Shown here piece by piece: positions 1 to 8,423 of a DNA stretch of 64,000 bases. This DNA is from Phormidium tenue FACHB-886. GTDB lineage: Bacteria; Cyanobacteriota; Cyanobacteriia; Elainellales; Elainellaceae. The translations under genes were made by a program, and so were the position numbers. The first letter of the stretch is position 1; each line of letters starts with the position of its first letter. The stretch is taken from the NCBI RefSeq assembly GCF_014764505.1, contig NZ_JACXWX010000001.1:248001-312000 (forward strand), in the 5' to 3' direction. The notes below the pieces were generated by a model. That model had not been told where the DNA came from. It ran no database searches and worked only from the letters and a program-made list of their open reading frames with translations.

Positions 1-314
1 GGCAGTTCGTCAAACAGCTCAGCCCGATCGTCTGGGCGCATTGAGTCAATTAGCTGCCGAACATCTGCTGCCTGTAGTGAGCTAAGCAGCTCCTCTTGAA
101 TATCTGTAGGCAAATACTCGAACACATCGGTTGCATGATCTTTCTGCAGCAGCCGGAAGGTGAGCGCCCGTTGCTCAGGAGACAACTCGGTAATGTAGTC
201 GCCTACATCAATTGCTGGGAGCTGGTTTAGCTCCCACTTCATTTGATTTAAACCAGCCCGATCTAAGCCAGCAGCAAGTTCCGACAGGGAAAACTGTTTT
301 TCCTGGGTGAGCAT
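1..314 (-). CDS. mgtE: Magnesium transporter MgtE, N-terminal part (3' end outside window)
   Basis: Reading leftward from an ATG at 314 gives about 104 residues without a stop before the window edge. The protein starts MLTQEKQFSLSEL and has the alpha-helical pattern of the MgtE N domain: LSPEQRALTFRLLQKD, DVFEYLPTDIQEELL and MRPDDRAELFDELP. MgtE is an inner-membrane Mg2+ channel gated by its cytoplasmic N and CBS domains when Mg2+ is plentiful; only part of the N domain is visible here. The start is supported by an AGGAGG ribosome binding site about 5 nt upstream. A structured leader precedes it. The CBS and membrane parts are not in the window, so the family call rests on the N domain alone. 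Confidence 0.85.
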   Translation of the reverse strand, partial: MLTQEKQFSLSELAAGLDRAGLNQMKWELNQLPAIDVGDYITELSPEQRALTFRLLQKDHATDVFEYLPTDIQEELLSSLQAADVRQLIDSMRPDDRAELFDEL

Positions 315-500
315 GACATCCTCCTAAATCCTCCCTCGCGCTGGAAGGTTAGGCTCGCTCAGAGTCTATGCCACCAGGCTAGAGAGGAGGTGTACTGTGG
401 GGTAATGGACTTCGGTCCACCATAAGAACGGTTAATGCAACATCAGTGCCGGTGAGACGCAGCACCGCTAGTAGACATCCTAACGCTAACGGTGTGCAAT
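315..500 (-). promoter_or_regulatory. Candidate structured 5' leader of mgtE (possible Mg2+ riboswitch)
   Basis: On the minus strand, GTTAGG (484-479) can pair with CCTAAC (354-349) and close a domain of about 130 nt. Inside are a TGGAC-CGAA-GTCCA hairpin near 405-420 and a smaller stem near 450-470 (CGGTG/CACCG). The closing stem begins with the same GUUAGG as the M-box (ykoK) Mg2+ riboswitch, and a GGUGCUGC stretch slightly recalls its CGCUGCUGCC core, but the rest does not align convincingly by eye. Position directly upstream of mgtE fits. The riboswitch identity is inference; a structured leader is the safer statement. Confidence 0.35.
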
Positions 501-846
501 CGGCAGATCTAAATCGAACTTTCACACTACAGGCAGAAAAATCGTTAAAGAAAGGAATAAAAGTTGCGGATTGTTGAAATGGCTTTGCTCAGTTAAGACT
601 AAGCTCCTCCAAAAATTCTGTGCAGCCTTTAAACCAAAGGGAACGACAGCAGTTTTCACTTGAGTAGACTACAAGTTATTTTTTGAGAATCACATCAAGG
701 TGGCTTTCAAAAAATAATCTGGTTTTGTTTCAGCGCAAGCGCTACATAAGGGGAATGACTTCAAATGGAGTAATTTTGCTCCTGCCGATAGCCTTTGCAC
801 CTGAACTCCGGAAATTCGAGCCAAGCAGTGGTTCCTGACTAGCAAC

Positions 847-950
847 ATGGCGCTCCGCGCTCAAATGAAGCGTAGTTATTGTTGTGTGCCGCGCTCCCCA
901 GGGCACACAACAAAAAACCAGTACCTTACGCGATTGGGAATCGCTATAGT
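847..950. repeat. Dispersed intergenic repeat family R1, copy A
   Basis: About 100 bp that recurs at 29007-29109 and 59259-59364. Shared parts are a left end like GCGCTTCGCACTCAAAT, a central inverted repeat around GTGTGCCG, and the right end GATTGGGAATCGCTATAG. In this copy the central stem is TTGTTGTGTGCC (879-890) pairing with GGCACACAACAA (902-913). Left and right ends are imperfect inverted repeats. No coding potential is convincing here; a 68-codon frame over it is judged spurious. The flanks at 501-846 and 951-1082 show nothing I can name. Confidence 0.65.
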
Positions 951-1082
951 AATGCCCCGCTACTGGCTTGCACTAACTTGCCAGGGGAGTAAAGCGGGCA
1001 CCTTGACCCTGCTTCGTCAGAGCGTTACATTCCTTTCATATCTCCTGATTTGATCTCTATTTGAGCCAGGACTTACTCGCTC

Positions 1083-1577
1083 ATGTCTCATTCCGTCAAC
1101 CCTACACCCCTCCTTCACCCCTGGGATGTCGGACAAGCCGTTGCAGAACTGCAGGAATTGCTCTGCGCTCATGGCTTTAGCCGCGTCCGGGTAGACGGCG
1201 ACTTTGGCTCGAAGACGGAAACTGCCGTTAAGCTTTTCCAAAAGCAGCACGGCTTGAGAATCGATGGCATTGTGGGGGTTGAGACTTGGGTAGCCCTGAG
1301 GGCAACCGTGCAGCCAGGGACCCGGAATCTGCGATTTGGGCGATCGGGTGCAGATGTCATGGAACTGCAAGGGCTGCTCCAGATTAATGGATTTGATGTA
1401 AAACGAGATGGATATTTTGGATCGAAAACAAGGGCAGCAGTAATTAGCTTCCAGCAACGGCACCAGCTACAGCCAGATGGCTTGGTTAGCTCTGTGATTT
1501 GGACACTGCTACGAGGGCACAGATCCCCCTACGCTCCACCGCTGCGCCCCAAACCTACCAAGAAAAAGTTTAGTTGA
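1083..1577 (+). CDS. Protein with two peptidoglycan-binding (PGB_1) domains
   Basis: 164 residues forming two tandem PG_binding_1 domains, roughly residues 15-72 and 85-143. Each ends with the family signature: VDGDFGSKTETAVKLFQ then DGIVGVETWVAL in the first, and RDGYFGSKTRAAVISFQ then DGLVSSVIWTLL in the second. Such three-helix domains normally bind cell wall peptidoglycan and are attached to hydrolases. Here there is no catalytic domain and no recognisable signal peptide, so either export is by another route or the fold has been reused. The last 20 residues are basic and Pro-rich. It is followed by a strong hairpin and faces nadA convergently. A second small protein of this fold lies at 58887. 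Confidence 0.8.
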   Translation: MSHSVNPTPLLHPWDVGQAVAELQELLCAHGFSRVRVDGDFGSKTETAVKLFQKQHGLRIDGIVGVETWVALRATVQPGTRNLRFGRSGADVMELQGLLQINGFDVKRDGYFGSKTRAAVISFQQRHQLQPDGLVSSVIWTLLRGHRSPYAPPLRPKPTKKKFS

Positions 1578-1593
1578 CTGCTTTAAAGCCTAA

Positions 1594-1646
1594 AACCTTT
1601 GCGTGGGGGTGGCACAGCGCTGCTGCGTCACCCCCACGCAAAGGTT
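1594..1646. terminator. Hairpin between convergent genes (bidirectional terminator)
   Basis: AACCTTTGCGTGGGGGTG (1594-1611) is perfectly complementary to 1629-1646, giving an 18-bp stem with a 17-nt loop. It sits between the PG-binding gene and nadA, which converge. There is no clear T-run, so it is rho-independent-like only in its stem. Confidence 0.55.
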
Positions 1647-1699
1647 CTGGTTCTCGAACACTCTCATACGGCAGCTTGCAGTTTGAGAAGCCGCTGTGT

Positions 1700-2659
1700 T
1701 CAGCTCATAGCTAGCATCCGTTGAATGGGTTGTAAGGCGGCTTGGCGGGTGTGTTCAGGAAGAGTGATTTCTGGCGATCGCGTTTTCATTGCCTCATACA
1801 GCTTCTCTAGCGTGTTCAGCCGCATGTGGGGGCACTCATTGCAGGCGCATTGGTTGAGCGGTGGTGCAGGAATAAAGGTTTTCTGCGGCTGTTGCTTTTG
1901 CATCTGGTGAATAATACCAGGCTCGGTAGCAACAATGAACGTGGAACTATCGCTTCTGTGGCAGTAGTCCAACAGCGCAGTTGTGGAGCCGATATAGCGG
2001 GCGTGGCGCAGCACAGCCATCTCACATTCAGGATGGGCAATCACTTCGGCTTTGGGATGTTCAATCTGGAACTGCACGATCTTCTTTTCTGAGAAGGTTT
2101 CATGCACCATGCAGCTGCCTTGCCACAGCACCAAGTCCCGCCCGGTTTGCTCCATCACGTAGCGACCCAAATTGCGATCGGGCGCAAAGATAATAGGCTG
2201 ATCGGCAGGAATCTGACGGACGATCTTGACAGCGTTGGAGCTAGTGCAAATGATATCGCTGAGGGCTTTAATTTCTGCTGTGCAGTTGATGTAAGACACA
2301 ACTAAATGCCCTGGATGAGCTGCTTTGAACTGGGCAAATTCGGCAGGCGGGCAGCTATCAGCAAGCGAGCAGCCTGCATTTAGATCGGGCAGCAGCACTA
2401 GCTTGTGGGGGTTGAGAATTTTGGCTGTTTCTGCCATGAAATGAACGCCTGCAAACACAATTACATCGGCATCTGTGGCGGCTGCCTGTTGCGATAGCCC
2501 CAAAGAATCGCCGATGTAATCCGCAACATCCTGAATGTCTGGGTCTTGGTAGTAGTGCGCTAGGATCACCGCGTTTAGTTCGCGCTTTAGCGACTGGATC
2601 GCCGCAAATAGATCGATCGGCTGTGCAGAATTTTGGTGAGAAAGCGTGGCTGTAAACAC
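1700..2659 (-). CDS. nadA: Quinolinate synthase NadA
   Basis: NadA condenses iminoaspartate with dihydroxyacetone phosphate to quinolinate in de novo NAD synthesis, using a labile 4Fe-4S cluster. Visible signatures: [20 protein letters not shown], the Cys in [36 protein letters not shown] and the C-terminal [21 protein letters not shown] region, which supply the three conserved cluster cysteines. I place the start at the GTG at 2659 ([10 protein letters not shown], 319 residues) because it has a GAGGAA ribosome binding site and matches the usual cyanobacterial N-terminus MFT. The frame is open to an ATG at 2773, but those extra 38 residues do not look like family sequence. Cytosolic; single gene, no nad neighbours in view. 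Confidence 0.95.
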   Translation of the reverse strand: MFTATLSHQNSAQPIDLFAAIQSLKRELNAVILAHYYQDPDIQDVADYIGDSLGLSQQAAATDADVIVFAGVHFMAETAKILNPHKLVLLPDLNAGCSLADSCPPAEFAQFKAAHPGHLVVSYINCTAEIKALSDIICTSSNAVKIVRQIPADQPIIFAPDRNLGRYVMEQTGRDLVLWQGSCMVHETFSEKKIVQFQIEHPKAEVIAHPECEMAVLRHARYIGSTTALLDYCHRSDSSTFIVATEPGIIHQMQKQQPQKTFIPAPPLNQCACNECPHMRLNTLEKLYEAMKTRSPEITLPEHTRQAALQPIQRMLAMS

Positions 2660-2794
2660 GGTTGTTGCTATTTCCTCAGAATTTAGGACGATGATAGGGG
2701 GGTTGTAATTTGCAATTATAGTTTGTTTTACCAAAAGCTGGGGATAGCAAAGTGGTAACCGAAAGCATCTCACTCAAAACAGAACTTAACGTAA

Positions 2795-2819
2795 ACAGGG
2801 CGGGTAGTACCCGCCCTGT
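2795..2819 (-). terminator. GC-rich hairpin after the M61 peptidase gene
   Basis: ACAGGGCGGG pairs with CCCGCCCTGT around a TAGTA loop. It lies just past the stop of the M61 peptidase gene and upstream of nadA, so it probably ends the peptidase transcript. In that direction it is followed by TTTACGTT, a weak T-run. Confidence 0.55.
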
Positions 2820-2839
2820 CTTAAAACTGCGGCGGTGCT

Positions 2840-4654
2840 TCAGATAGCATCCAAGCTAATTCCCAGCCAGCCTTGCAAATTCTGCTGCTGTTCTGCCGAA
2901 GGCTGTTCCACGGGTACAAGTTTGTAGGCTGTAGGGCGGGGAGCCGCCAGCGTCACTGAGCGCGTCAGAAGCTCGTCTTGGTGAAATACAGTGAGCTGCA
3001 CCGTATCACCCGGCTGATGATCCTTCAGCCGATCGCCCAACTGGTCTGCTTTCACCCGGATTCCGTCGAGCGCTAACAGTTCATCGTCTGGATCGATGCC
3101 TGCTGCTTGCGCAGGCGAATCCATTTCTACAAATTTGACCAGTTCTCTGCCCGTTTCAAATCTAGCAATCAGCCCTAGGTAAGGCGGTTGTCCTTCTGGA
3201 TTTTCAGGCTGCACTTTCAGCCCAAAAGCTTGCAGATACTCGTTAAACGGCAGTTCCTCAGTCGTTTCCAGAACGTGATGGAAAAACTCAGACAGGTCTT
3301 GTTCTGCGATAGACTCAATCACCTCTTGGAGTTGCGCTGGCGTAAAGCCAACCTCAGACTGACCAAACTGCTGCCAGAGCTGTCGCAGTACGTCATCCAG
3401 CGATCGCTGATTTTGATGGCGGGAGCGAATCAGCAGATCCAGCAGCAGCGACACCATTTCGCCTTTCAAATAATAGGAAATTTGATTGTTGTTGCTGTTG
3501 GCATCACGACGGTAGAGTTTGATCCACGCGTCGAAGCTGGATTCTGCAAGCGGCTGCACCTTGCGACCGGGAATGGTAAGAAACTGCGAGATTTCTTTGC
3601 TCAGCAGCTTCAGAAACATCTTGGCATCATAAATCCCAGCCCGGAAGGGAATCGTCACATCGTAGTAGCTCGTTGTGCCCTCGCTAAACCACAAAGAAGG
3701 GGTATAGTTTTCGGCTTCATAGTCGAATACTTCTAGCGCTTTAGGACGAATCCGTTTAACGTTCCATAGGTGAAAGAATTCGTGAGCGACCAGCTGCATA
3801 AAGCGGCAATAGCGATCTTCATCACGAAAACCAAAGCGTGAATACAGGAGTGTACAGGAGTTTTTATGTTCTAAACCACCAAAACCCTGTGATGACAGAT
3901 GCAGCAAGAAAAGGTAGCGATCGTAAGGCAACCCGCCAAACAAATCAGCTTCGACCTGAATCACCTTTTGGGTATCTGTCAGCAGCCGATCGCGCTGAAA
4001 GTTTCCCTGCCCCCAAATCGCAAATGCATGCGGCTTGCCTCCTACCTCAAATTCGTACAGCAGGTGTGTCCCAATCTCAAACGGGCTATCAACCAGCGTA
4101 TCGAAGTCTGCCGCCTCAAAAGTATTGGTTTCACCTGCTACGACAGGCAGAGCCGTGGCAACCTGCCAGTCAGCAGGCGGGACGATCGTGACGCGAATGG
4201 GCTGCCGCTCCAGTCCCGGTACAAAGAAAAATAAAGCTGCGCCGTTGAAAAACCCATGCGTTGCATCTAGATGGTTCGTTCGAACGGTTAGCTCATTGGC
4301 GAATACACGGTAACGTACCGTCACTTCAGCAGCGTTGGCAGTGTCAATCTGCCAGTGGTTCTTGCTGCATTTACGCCAGCTCAGTGTGCTTTGGCTGGTG
4401 CCGTCTTGGCTAGCGCTGAAGTTTTGGACATGTCTGGCATATTCCCGGATCAGGTAGGAGCCAGGAGTCCAGACGGGCATTTTTAGATCGAGCTGGTCTG
4501 CTTGCCAGCCACTTACGTGCAGTGTCACCTCAAACAGGTGGGTCTCGGGCTGGGGCATTGCCACCTGATAGCGAAGCTGGGCGTGAGTCTGGAGCGGTTG
4601 AGTGGGTCGGAGCGGGGTTGCTTGTGTCATTGAGGCGATCGCTTGTTGAAGCAT
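2840..4654 (-). CDS. M61 family peptidase with C-terminal PDZ domain
   Basis: 604 residues. Residues 25-200 form the beta-rich N domain of M61 (glycyl aminopeptidase-like) enzymes. The gluzincin zinc motif HEFFH is at about 291-295, followed by LWNVKRIRP, and the third ligand is likely the Glu in WFSEGTTSYYD near 325. A PDZ domain occupies roughly 490-580 (PPYLGLIARFE, DSPAQAAGIDPDDELLALDG). No clear signal peptide is seen, so a cytosolic location is likely. An ATG nine codons in (4630) is an alternative start; neither start has a good ribosome binding site. The substrate is unknown; members prefer N-terminal Gly or Ala. Transcribed alone between two hairpins. Confidence 0.88.
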   Translation of the reverse strand: MLQQAIASMTQATPLRPTQPLQTHAQLRYQVAMPQPETHLFEVTLHVSGWQADQLDLKMPVWTPGSYLIREYARHVQNFSASQDGTSQSTLSWRKCSKNHWQIDTANAAEVTVRYRVFANELTVRTNHLDATHGFFNGAALFFFVPGLERQPIRVTIVPPADWQVATALPVVAGETNTFEAADFDTLVDSPFEIGTHLLYEFEVGGKPHAFAIWGQGNFQRDRLLTDTQKVIQVEADLFGGLPYDRYLFLLHLSSQGFGGLEHKNSCTLLYSRFGFRDEDRYCRFMQLVAHEFFHLWNVKRIRPKALEVFDYEAENYTPSLWFSEGTTSYYDVTIPFRAGIYDAKMFLKLLSKEISQFLTIPGRKVQPLAESSFDAWIKLYRRDANSNNNQISYYLKGEMVSLLLDLLIRSRHQNQRSLDDVLRQLWQQFGQSEVGFTPAQLQEVIESIAEQDLSEFFHHVLETTEELPFNEYLQAFGLKVQPENPEGQPPYLGLIARFETGRELVKFVEMDSPAQAAGIDPDDELLALDGIRVKADQLGDRLKDHQPGDTVQLTVFHQDELLTRSVTLAAPRPTAYKLVPVEQPSAEQQQNLQGWLGISLDAI

Positions 4655-4712
4655 TAGGACTTGGCGTTTATTGTGCCTCTAGCAGCGCGAAACTGACAAC
4701 TCCAATAGGACT

Positions 4713-4755
4713 AAGGTGTGGATGGGTAGGCTTTGCCACCACCCATCCACACCTT
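4713..4755. terminator. Perfect 15-bp stem-loop downstream of the Crp/Fnr gene
   Basis: AAGGTGTGGATGGGT (4713-4727) is perfectly complementary to 4741-4755 with a 13-nt loop. It sits 60 nt past the stop of the regulator gene and upstream of the M61 gene, so it probably terminates the regulator transcript. No long T-run. Confidence 0.5.
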
Positions 4756-4816
4756 GCTTCAGGAACAGAAGACCTGTGTAGCCCGAAGGTATTAGGAACC
4801 TGTAAAAAAAGCTTGC

Positions 4817-5503
4817 TTACTGAATTTTGCCTGCCAGATGCGTTAGCTGACGCATGTTGGTTAAGTAGATCGCCTGGTGCATGGGCGCAATTTTAATCCA
4901 GCCTTTGCTATCTAGCTTTTCCATAATTTTGCCAGTTTCATCCAGCGTAATGTCGCTCACATCTGCCAGGTCCTTAAAAGGGATGTTGTAAATTTCTGTG
5001 CCGTACTCACTGGGGCTGCCGTAGATTTCGCCCAGTGAGACGAGCGTATTGGCGAGCTTAATGGCGGGTGGCTGATGGCGGAGCTGAAAACGAAAATTGG
5101 TTTGGCGCAGACGGCGCACCATCAGCTGCAGCATCCGGTGGTGGAGCTGTGAATCTTTAAATAAGGTTTGAATGAAACGCTGGGCAGAAATGCTGAGCAG
5201 CTTAACAGACGATAGCGCGATCACGTCAGTCGATCGGGGTGACTCGTCTAAAATTGCCATTTCGCCAAAAAAATCGCCGCGCCCTAAGATCGCCAGCGTA
5301 GCAAAATCCTCACCGACATGGCGACGGACTTTTACCCAGCCCGACTCGACAAAATAGACCGCATTGCCCCAGGCATCTTCCATCAGCACTGCCCGGTCAA
5401 CAGGGTACTCGTGTTCTACAGTGATAGACAGCAGCCATTCAATTGTTTCAGGGCTGGCGGCATGGAAGAGAGGAAACAGTTCGCTAAAGACAGCAGTCTG
5501 CAT
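4817..5503 (-). CDS. Crp/Fnr family transcriptional regulator
   Basis: 228 residues. Residues 12-130 form a cyclic-nucleotide-binding fold with the phosphate-binding cassette GDFFGEMAILDESPRSTDVIA, in which the Glu and Arg that contact cAMP are kept, so it may bind a cyclic nucleotide. A linker helix follows, then a winged helix-turn-helix near 165-215 (FKDLADVSDITLDETGKIM). This is the architecture of cyanobacterial SyCRP-type regulators, which control motility and carbon or light responses in Synechocystis. I cannot tell which paralogue it is. It stands alone; the 600-nt region upstream shows no clear TGTGA-N6-TCACA operator. Confidence 0.88.
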   Translation of the reverse strand: MQTAVFSELFPLFHAASPETIEWLLSITVEHEYPVDRAVLMEDAWGNAVYFVESGWVKVRRHVGEDFATLAILGRGDFFGEMAILDESPRSTDVIALSSVKLLSISAQRFIQTLFKDSQLHHRMLQLMVRRLRQTNFRFQLRHQPPAIKLANTLVSLGEIYGSPSEYGTEIYNIPFKDLADVSDITLDETGKIMEKLDSKGWIKIAPMHQAIYLTNMRQLTHLAGKIQ

Positions 5504-6103
5504 TGAAATAAATTCAGGTTAAGGTTTTGTCGCTTCCGCCTGCAAAAAATTTTTGAGTTCTCCTGGCTGAAGGCGATATCAAAGGCTTAGCTTCTGCTAA
5601 GCGCCTCATATCATGCCGGGGTGCAGCAATACACAGTTGGCAGGGGAAATGCATACTGTCTAGCCTATGTTACCCAATCGCCCTAGAAAACCTGCACAGC
5701 GCGGCTTGCGTTTTTGAGCGGCAGCAGGGCTGGCGAGGGTTAGAGGCAACAACAGAGACGAGTTTTGATCGCAGGTGTCGCAGTTCTATTGCTCAGGATA
5801 GCATCGATCGCACAGCTCCATATTGCCCAAAATTCAAGGCATTTCCCAGAGAAAAGCTGATTCTTGAGATAGGCTTGCACCCTACTCTAAGCCGCTAGCT
5901 CAGCCCATCTTCTTCGGATCGCAAAACTGATCAGCACACCAAGCAAGGCTTTTCAATTGGACTGAGGCAATGCCATGATTAAGAGAAAAATCCGCAAACT
6001 TTTCTAAAATAGCCGCTCGAAAGCTATGCTGATGAAATTGCGAACCGTATCTTTGAGTAACAATTTAGCCGCTATACTTTCTCATCCGGGTTGAATTTAG
6101 TCT
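5504..6103. other. Intergenic region between divergent genes, no feature recognised
   Basis: Six hundred bases between the Crp/Fnr gene and the next rightward gene. I find no convincing ORF, RNA gene or repeat. A TATACT (6073-6078) about 25 nt before the ATG at 6104 could be a -10 element, but no well-spaced -35 is evident. Confidence 0.5.
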
Positions 6104-7420
6104 ATGGCTCATCGGTTTCGTTTGTTTCGGCTGCAGGCAGGGCAGATGCGCCTGCTTCTGGAAGCCCTTATTGCCCCTACCACCGAGCGCCCCCGCTGGA
6201 TGACGTTCATCCTGTGGTTGATAATTCCCGCTATGCTGCTGGCTCCGGTGGGGGTTAGCCTCTGGGCAGTTAGCGATCTGTTTGGGCTACCCGCATTACC
6301 TCAGTGCCTAACGGCATCCTGGTCGGATGGTAATTCTGCAGCTCGCCTCTACTGCGCCAAGCTCACTGCCGATCGGCGCACTCCCCAGGAGTTACAGGAG
6401 GCGATCGAGCTAGTGAGCCGAGTTCCCCGGACTGATCCACTGCGACCTGAAAGCGATCGGCTGATCCAGCAGTGGACAGAGGATGTGCTGAGGCTGGGCG
6501 AAGCCAAATTCCAGGACGGCAACTTTGAGGAGGCGCTTGAAATCGCCGATAGGATTCCGCAAACTGTGCAGAGCCGTCGGCTAGCAGACGATCGGATTCA
6601 GCAGTGGAAAGATATTTGGGACCAGGCAACAACCTTGTCTGAAGATGCTAAGCAGAAGCTGAGCGACGGAGATTGGTATGGAGCACTGGCAGCCGCACGC
6701 CAGCTATTGACTTTGGGCAACCGCTACTGGGCAACAACACAGCATGCAGCCCTAATGCGACAGCTGCATGCCGCAAAAGACCGCGATCAAAACCAGAAAA
6801 AAACGGAAGCTGACCGCGCTCAGAAACCCACTTCCAATGGTGGAGTGCAAGATTACTTGTCAAAAATTCAGCAGGAGCAAGCCGCAGATTCCCGCAGCCA
6901 GCTCAATAAGGCCAGAAGTTTGGCAAAGGCAGGCACAGCAGAAGGATTGCAAGCCGCCATCAGTGAAGCGCAACAGGTAATTTTTGGCACAGAGGGCTAC
7001 GAAGAAGCGCAAGCTGCGATCGACGGCTGGCGACAACAGCTCGAACTGTTTGAAGACCGCCCTATTCTCGCTCGTGCCCTTACCCTCGCCAACAAAGGCG
7101 ATGAAGCCTCGCTGCAGGCTGCCATCAGCGAAGCCAACCAGATCGGCTGGGGGCGTGCTCTCTACAGTGAAGCTAATGGCTATGTGGAGCAGTGGCGCGA
7201 TCGAGTCTTTCAGCTACAAACCGAAGCCCGCACCCGTCAGCTAGAGGCAATGCAGGGCAGCAGATTTTCTCAACCCACCTATCAACCGCCACCGATTTCG
7301 AATATGCCTGAGCGCCTACCTAGCTCGCAGCTAACTGGCGGCAGCAATCAACCTTCTGCGCCCAATCCACCTTCTACAGCGCCGCTCATTACTACGCCTC
7401 CCCCAGCTTCTAATCCCTAA
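6104..7420 (+). CDS. Membrane-anchored cyanobacterial protein with helical repeats and Pro-rich tail
   Basis: 438 residues, function not recognised. A basic N-terminus (about 30 residues) precedes one hydrophobic segment near residues 33-60 (MTFILWLIIPAMLLAPVGVS), so the protein is probably an inner- or thylakoid-membrane protein with a large soluble part. Residues 85-370 are helical and contain repeated blocks of the type AKAGTAEGLQAAISEAQQV and ANKGDEASLQAAISEANQI, preceded by TPQELQEAIELVSRVP: a TPR-like solenoid. The last 60 residues are rich in Pro, Ser and Gln and probably disordered. Related proteins in cyanobacteria are often labelled chromosome segregation ATPase, but I see no Walker motif. 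Monocistronic, followed by a small hairpin. Confidence 0.75.
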   Translation: MAHRFRLFRLQAGQMRLLLEALIAPTTERPRWMTFILWLIIPAMLLAPVGVSLWAVSDLFGLPALPQCLTASWSDGNSAARLYCAKLTADRRTPQELQEAIELVSRVPRTDPLRPESDRLIQQWTEDVLRLGEAKFQDGNFEEALEIADRIPQTVQSRRLADDRIQQWKDIWDQATTLSEDAKQKLSDGDWYGALAAARQLLTLGNRYWATTQHAALMRQLHAAKDRDQNQKKTEADRAQKPTSNGGVQDYLSKIQQEQAADSRSQLNKARSLAKAGTAEGLQAAISEAQQVIFGTEGYEEAQAAIDGWRQQLELFEDRPILARALTLANKGDEASLQAAISEANQIGWGRALYSEANGYVEQWRDRVFQLQTEARTRQLEAMQGSRFSQPTYQPPPISNMPERLPSSQLTGGSNQPSAPNPPSTAPLITTPPPASNP

Positions 7421-7422
7421 AC

Positions 7423-7439
7423 GGAGGACGGTTTCCTCC
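7423..7439. terminator. Short hairpin between convergent genes
   Basis: GGAGGA pairs with TCCTCC around a 5-nt loop in the 35-nt gap between the stop of the 438-residue protein and the stop of the DUF2470 gene. Short stem without T-run; weak evidence. Confidence 0.3.
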
Positions 7440-7455
7440 TGCACTATCTTGCTTG

Positions 7456-7743
7456 CTACCCGTTCGCCTGCTTACGCGCCTGCTTTACCATCTCGATCAA
7501 GGTGTGATGGGCATCTTCGGAGTCTTGAAGTGCGTGATCAAACGTGACTCGCACAGGCAGCGTTTCCTGCTCGGTTTGCACCAGCAGATCCATCCCCTGT
7601 GGGTCTATTTTGAGCATTTGGGCAGCTAGGGCATTGGCAGTGCCGCCAAACGCTTTAGCATAGAGGGCTACTGCATCTGCGTGGTCTTCGTTCATGTGTT
7701 TACAGATGCGATCGCTCACTTCTGGAGAAAATGCGTCAGCCAT
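7456..7743 (-). CDS. DUF2470 domain protein
   Basis: 95 residues forming a single DUF2470 domain: SDRICKHMNEDHADAVALYAKA, then IDPQGMDLLVQ and VRVTFDHALQDSEDAHHTLIEM. The domain also occurs at the end of HugZ-type haem-utilisation proteins and in plant proteins that affect haem/tetrapyrrole metabolism; a haem or pyrrole link is therefore plausible but not shown. The HMNEDHADA motif holds the conserved histidines. Full length for stand-alone cyanobacterial members. Soluble, no signal peptide, apparently transcribed alone. Confidence 0.88.
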   Translation of the reverse strand: MADAFSPEVSDRICKHMNEDHADAVALYAKAFGGTANALAAQMLKIDPQGMDLLVQTEQETLPVRVTFDHALQDSEDAHHTLIEMVKQARKQANG

Positions 7744-7949
7744 GTTTTATAGTCCTGCTTCTCTAGATTGAATTGAACCGACTTATGATCTCGACTTTCA
7801 ATATGCAAGTTTTGCGGTGCTTTGTGCCGCATACTGCTGCATAGATGCAACCGAGTCTTTACGAGTCTTTAACAGTGTAGTAGGGGCACAGCGCAACTTC
7901 TACGCTTACCAAGAACAAGAAACAGAGGTGTTCTTAGGAAAAGGTTCAT

Positions 7950-8060
7950 TTAAGGAGTGCCCTGCACATAAAACATGACCAGCCGAATCAGGCTCGTCGC
8001 AATAAACGCGATCAGAATAAAGCTGATAGCAACATTGACAATATCGCGGAGCTTTTGCAT
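7950..8060 (-). CDS. Possible 36-residue single-pass membrane protein
   Basis: A short frame reading MQKLRDIVNVAISFILIAF and on to a hydrophobic stretch ending in LVMFYVQGTP. It has a charged start, one transmembrane helix (about residues 8-31) and a polar tail, the layout of small subunits of photosynthetic or NDH complexes. I do not recognise the family. No strong ribosome binding site is visible upstream. It follows another small membrane protein gene on the same strand with a 60-nt gap. It may be real or a chance ORF. Confidence 0.4.
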   Translation of the reverse strand: MQKLRDIVNVAISFILIAFIATSLIRLVMFYVQGTP

Positions 8061-8123
8061 GAAACCAAGGCGAACAAATTACAAATTAACGAGACAAATC
8101 TACTGTATCAGGCGGCACGAGAG

Positions 8124-8423
8124 TTATTCTTCCACGATCGCTTCCGGGCTACGGATTGTAAAAGAAATCGATGAAGACGTGGTGCAATCGGCGGCAGAGG
8201 ATGGAACCACAGGCTGAGCTGAAGCAGCGATTGGCGGGGTAGCTGGCTGAGGCGCAGCGGCGGCAACAGTGGAGGCAGCACGCACTGAACGGAGATTAGA
8301 GACGACTGCCAACAATACTCCAGCGGCAATCAGCACTGGCATTGGTAATGATAATCCTTTTGCCCACTGATAAAACTCAGCTATGCCAAAAAACAGAACT
8401 AAACAGATGATCCAGACTTGCAT
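8124..8423 (-). CDS. Small cyanobacterial membrane protein
   Basis: About 99 residues from the ATG at 8423 (a GTG four codons upstream at 8435 is in frame). Two hydrophobic helices at the N-terminus, roughly residues 1-18 (MQVWIICLVLFFGIAEF) and 27-43, are followed by an Ala/Pro-rich stretch and a polar Ser-rich tail. This pattern, a short loop with QWAKG between two helices, recurs in small unnamed cyanobacterial membrane proteins. Function unknown. It may be co-transcribed with the 36-residue ORF downstream. Confidence 0.65.
   Translation of the reverse strand: MQVWIICLVLFFGIAEFYQWAKGLSLPMPVLIAAGVLLAVVSNLRSVRAASTVAAAAPQPATPPIAASAQPVVPSSAADCTTSSSISFTIRSPEAIVEE

Noticed and set aside
847-1053. 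68-codon frame on the plus strand
   Set aside because: It overlaps the R1 repeat and has no family features; the peptide is low complexity around the repeat stem.
1017-1463. 148-codon frame on the minus strand
   Set aside because: Entirely antisense to the PG-binding protein gene, whose domain motifs are clear.
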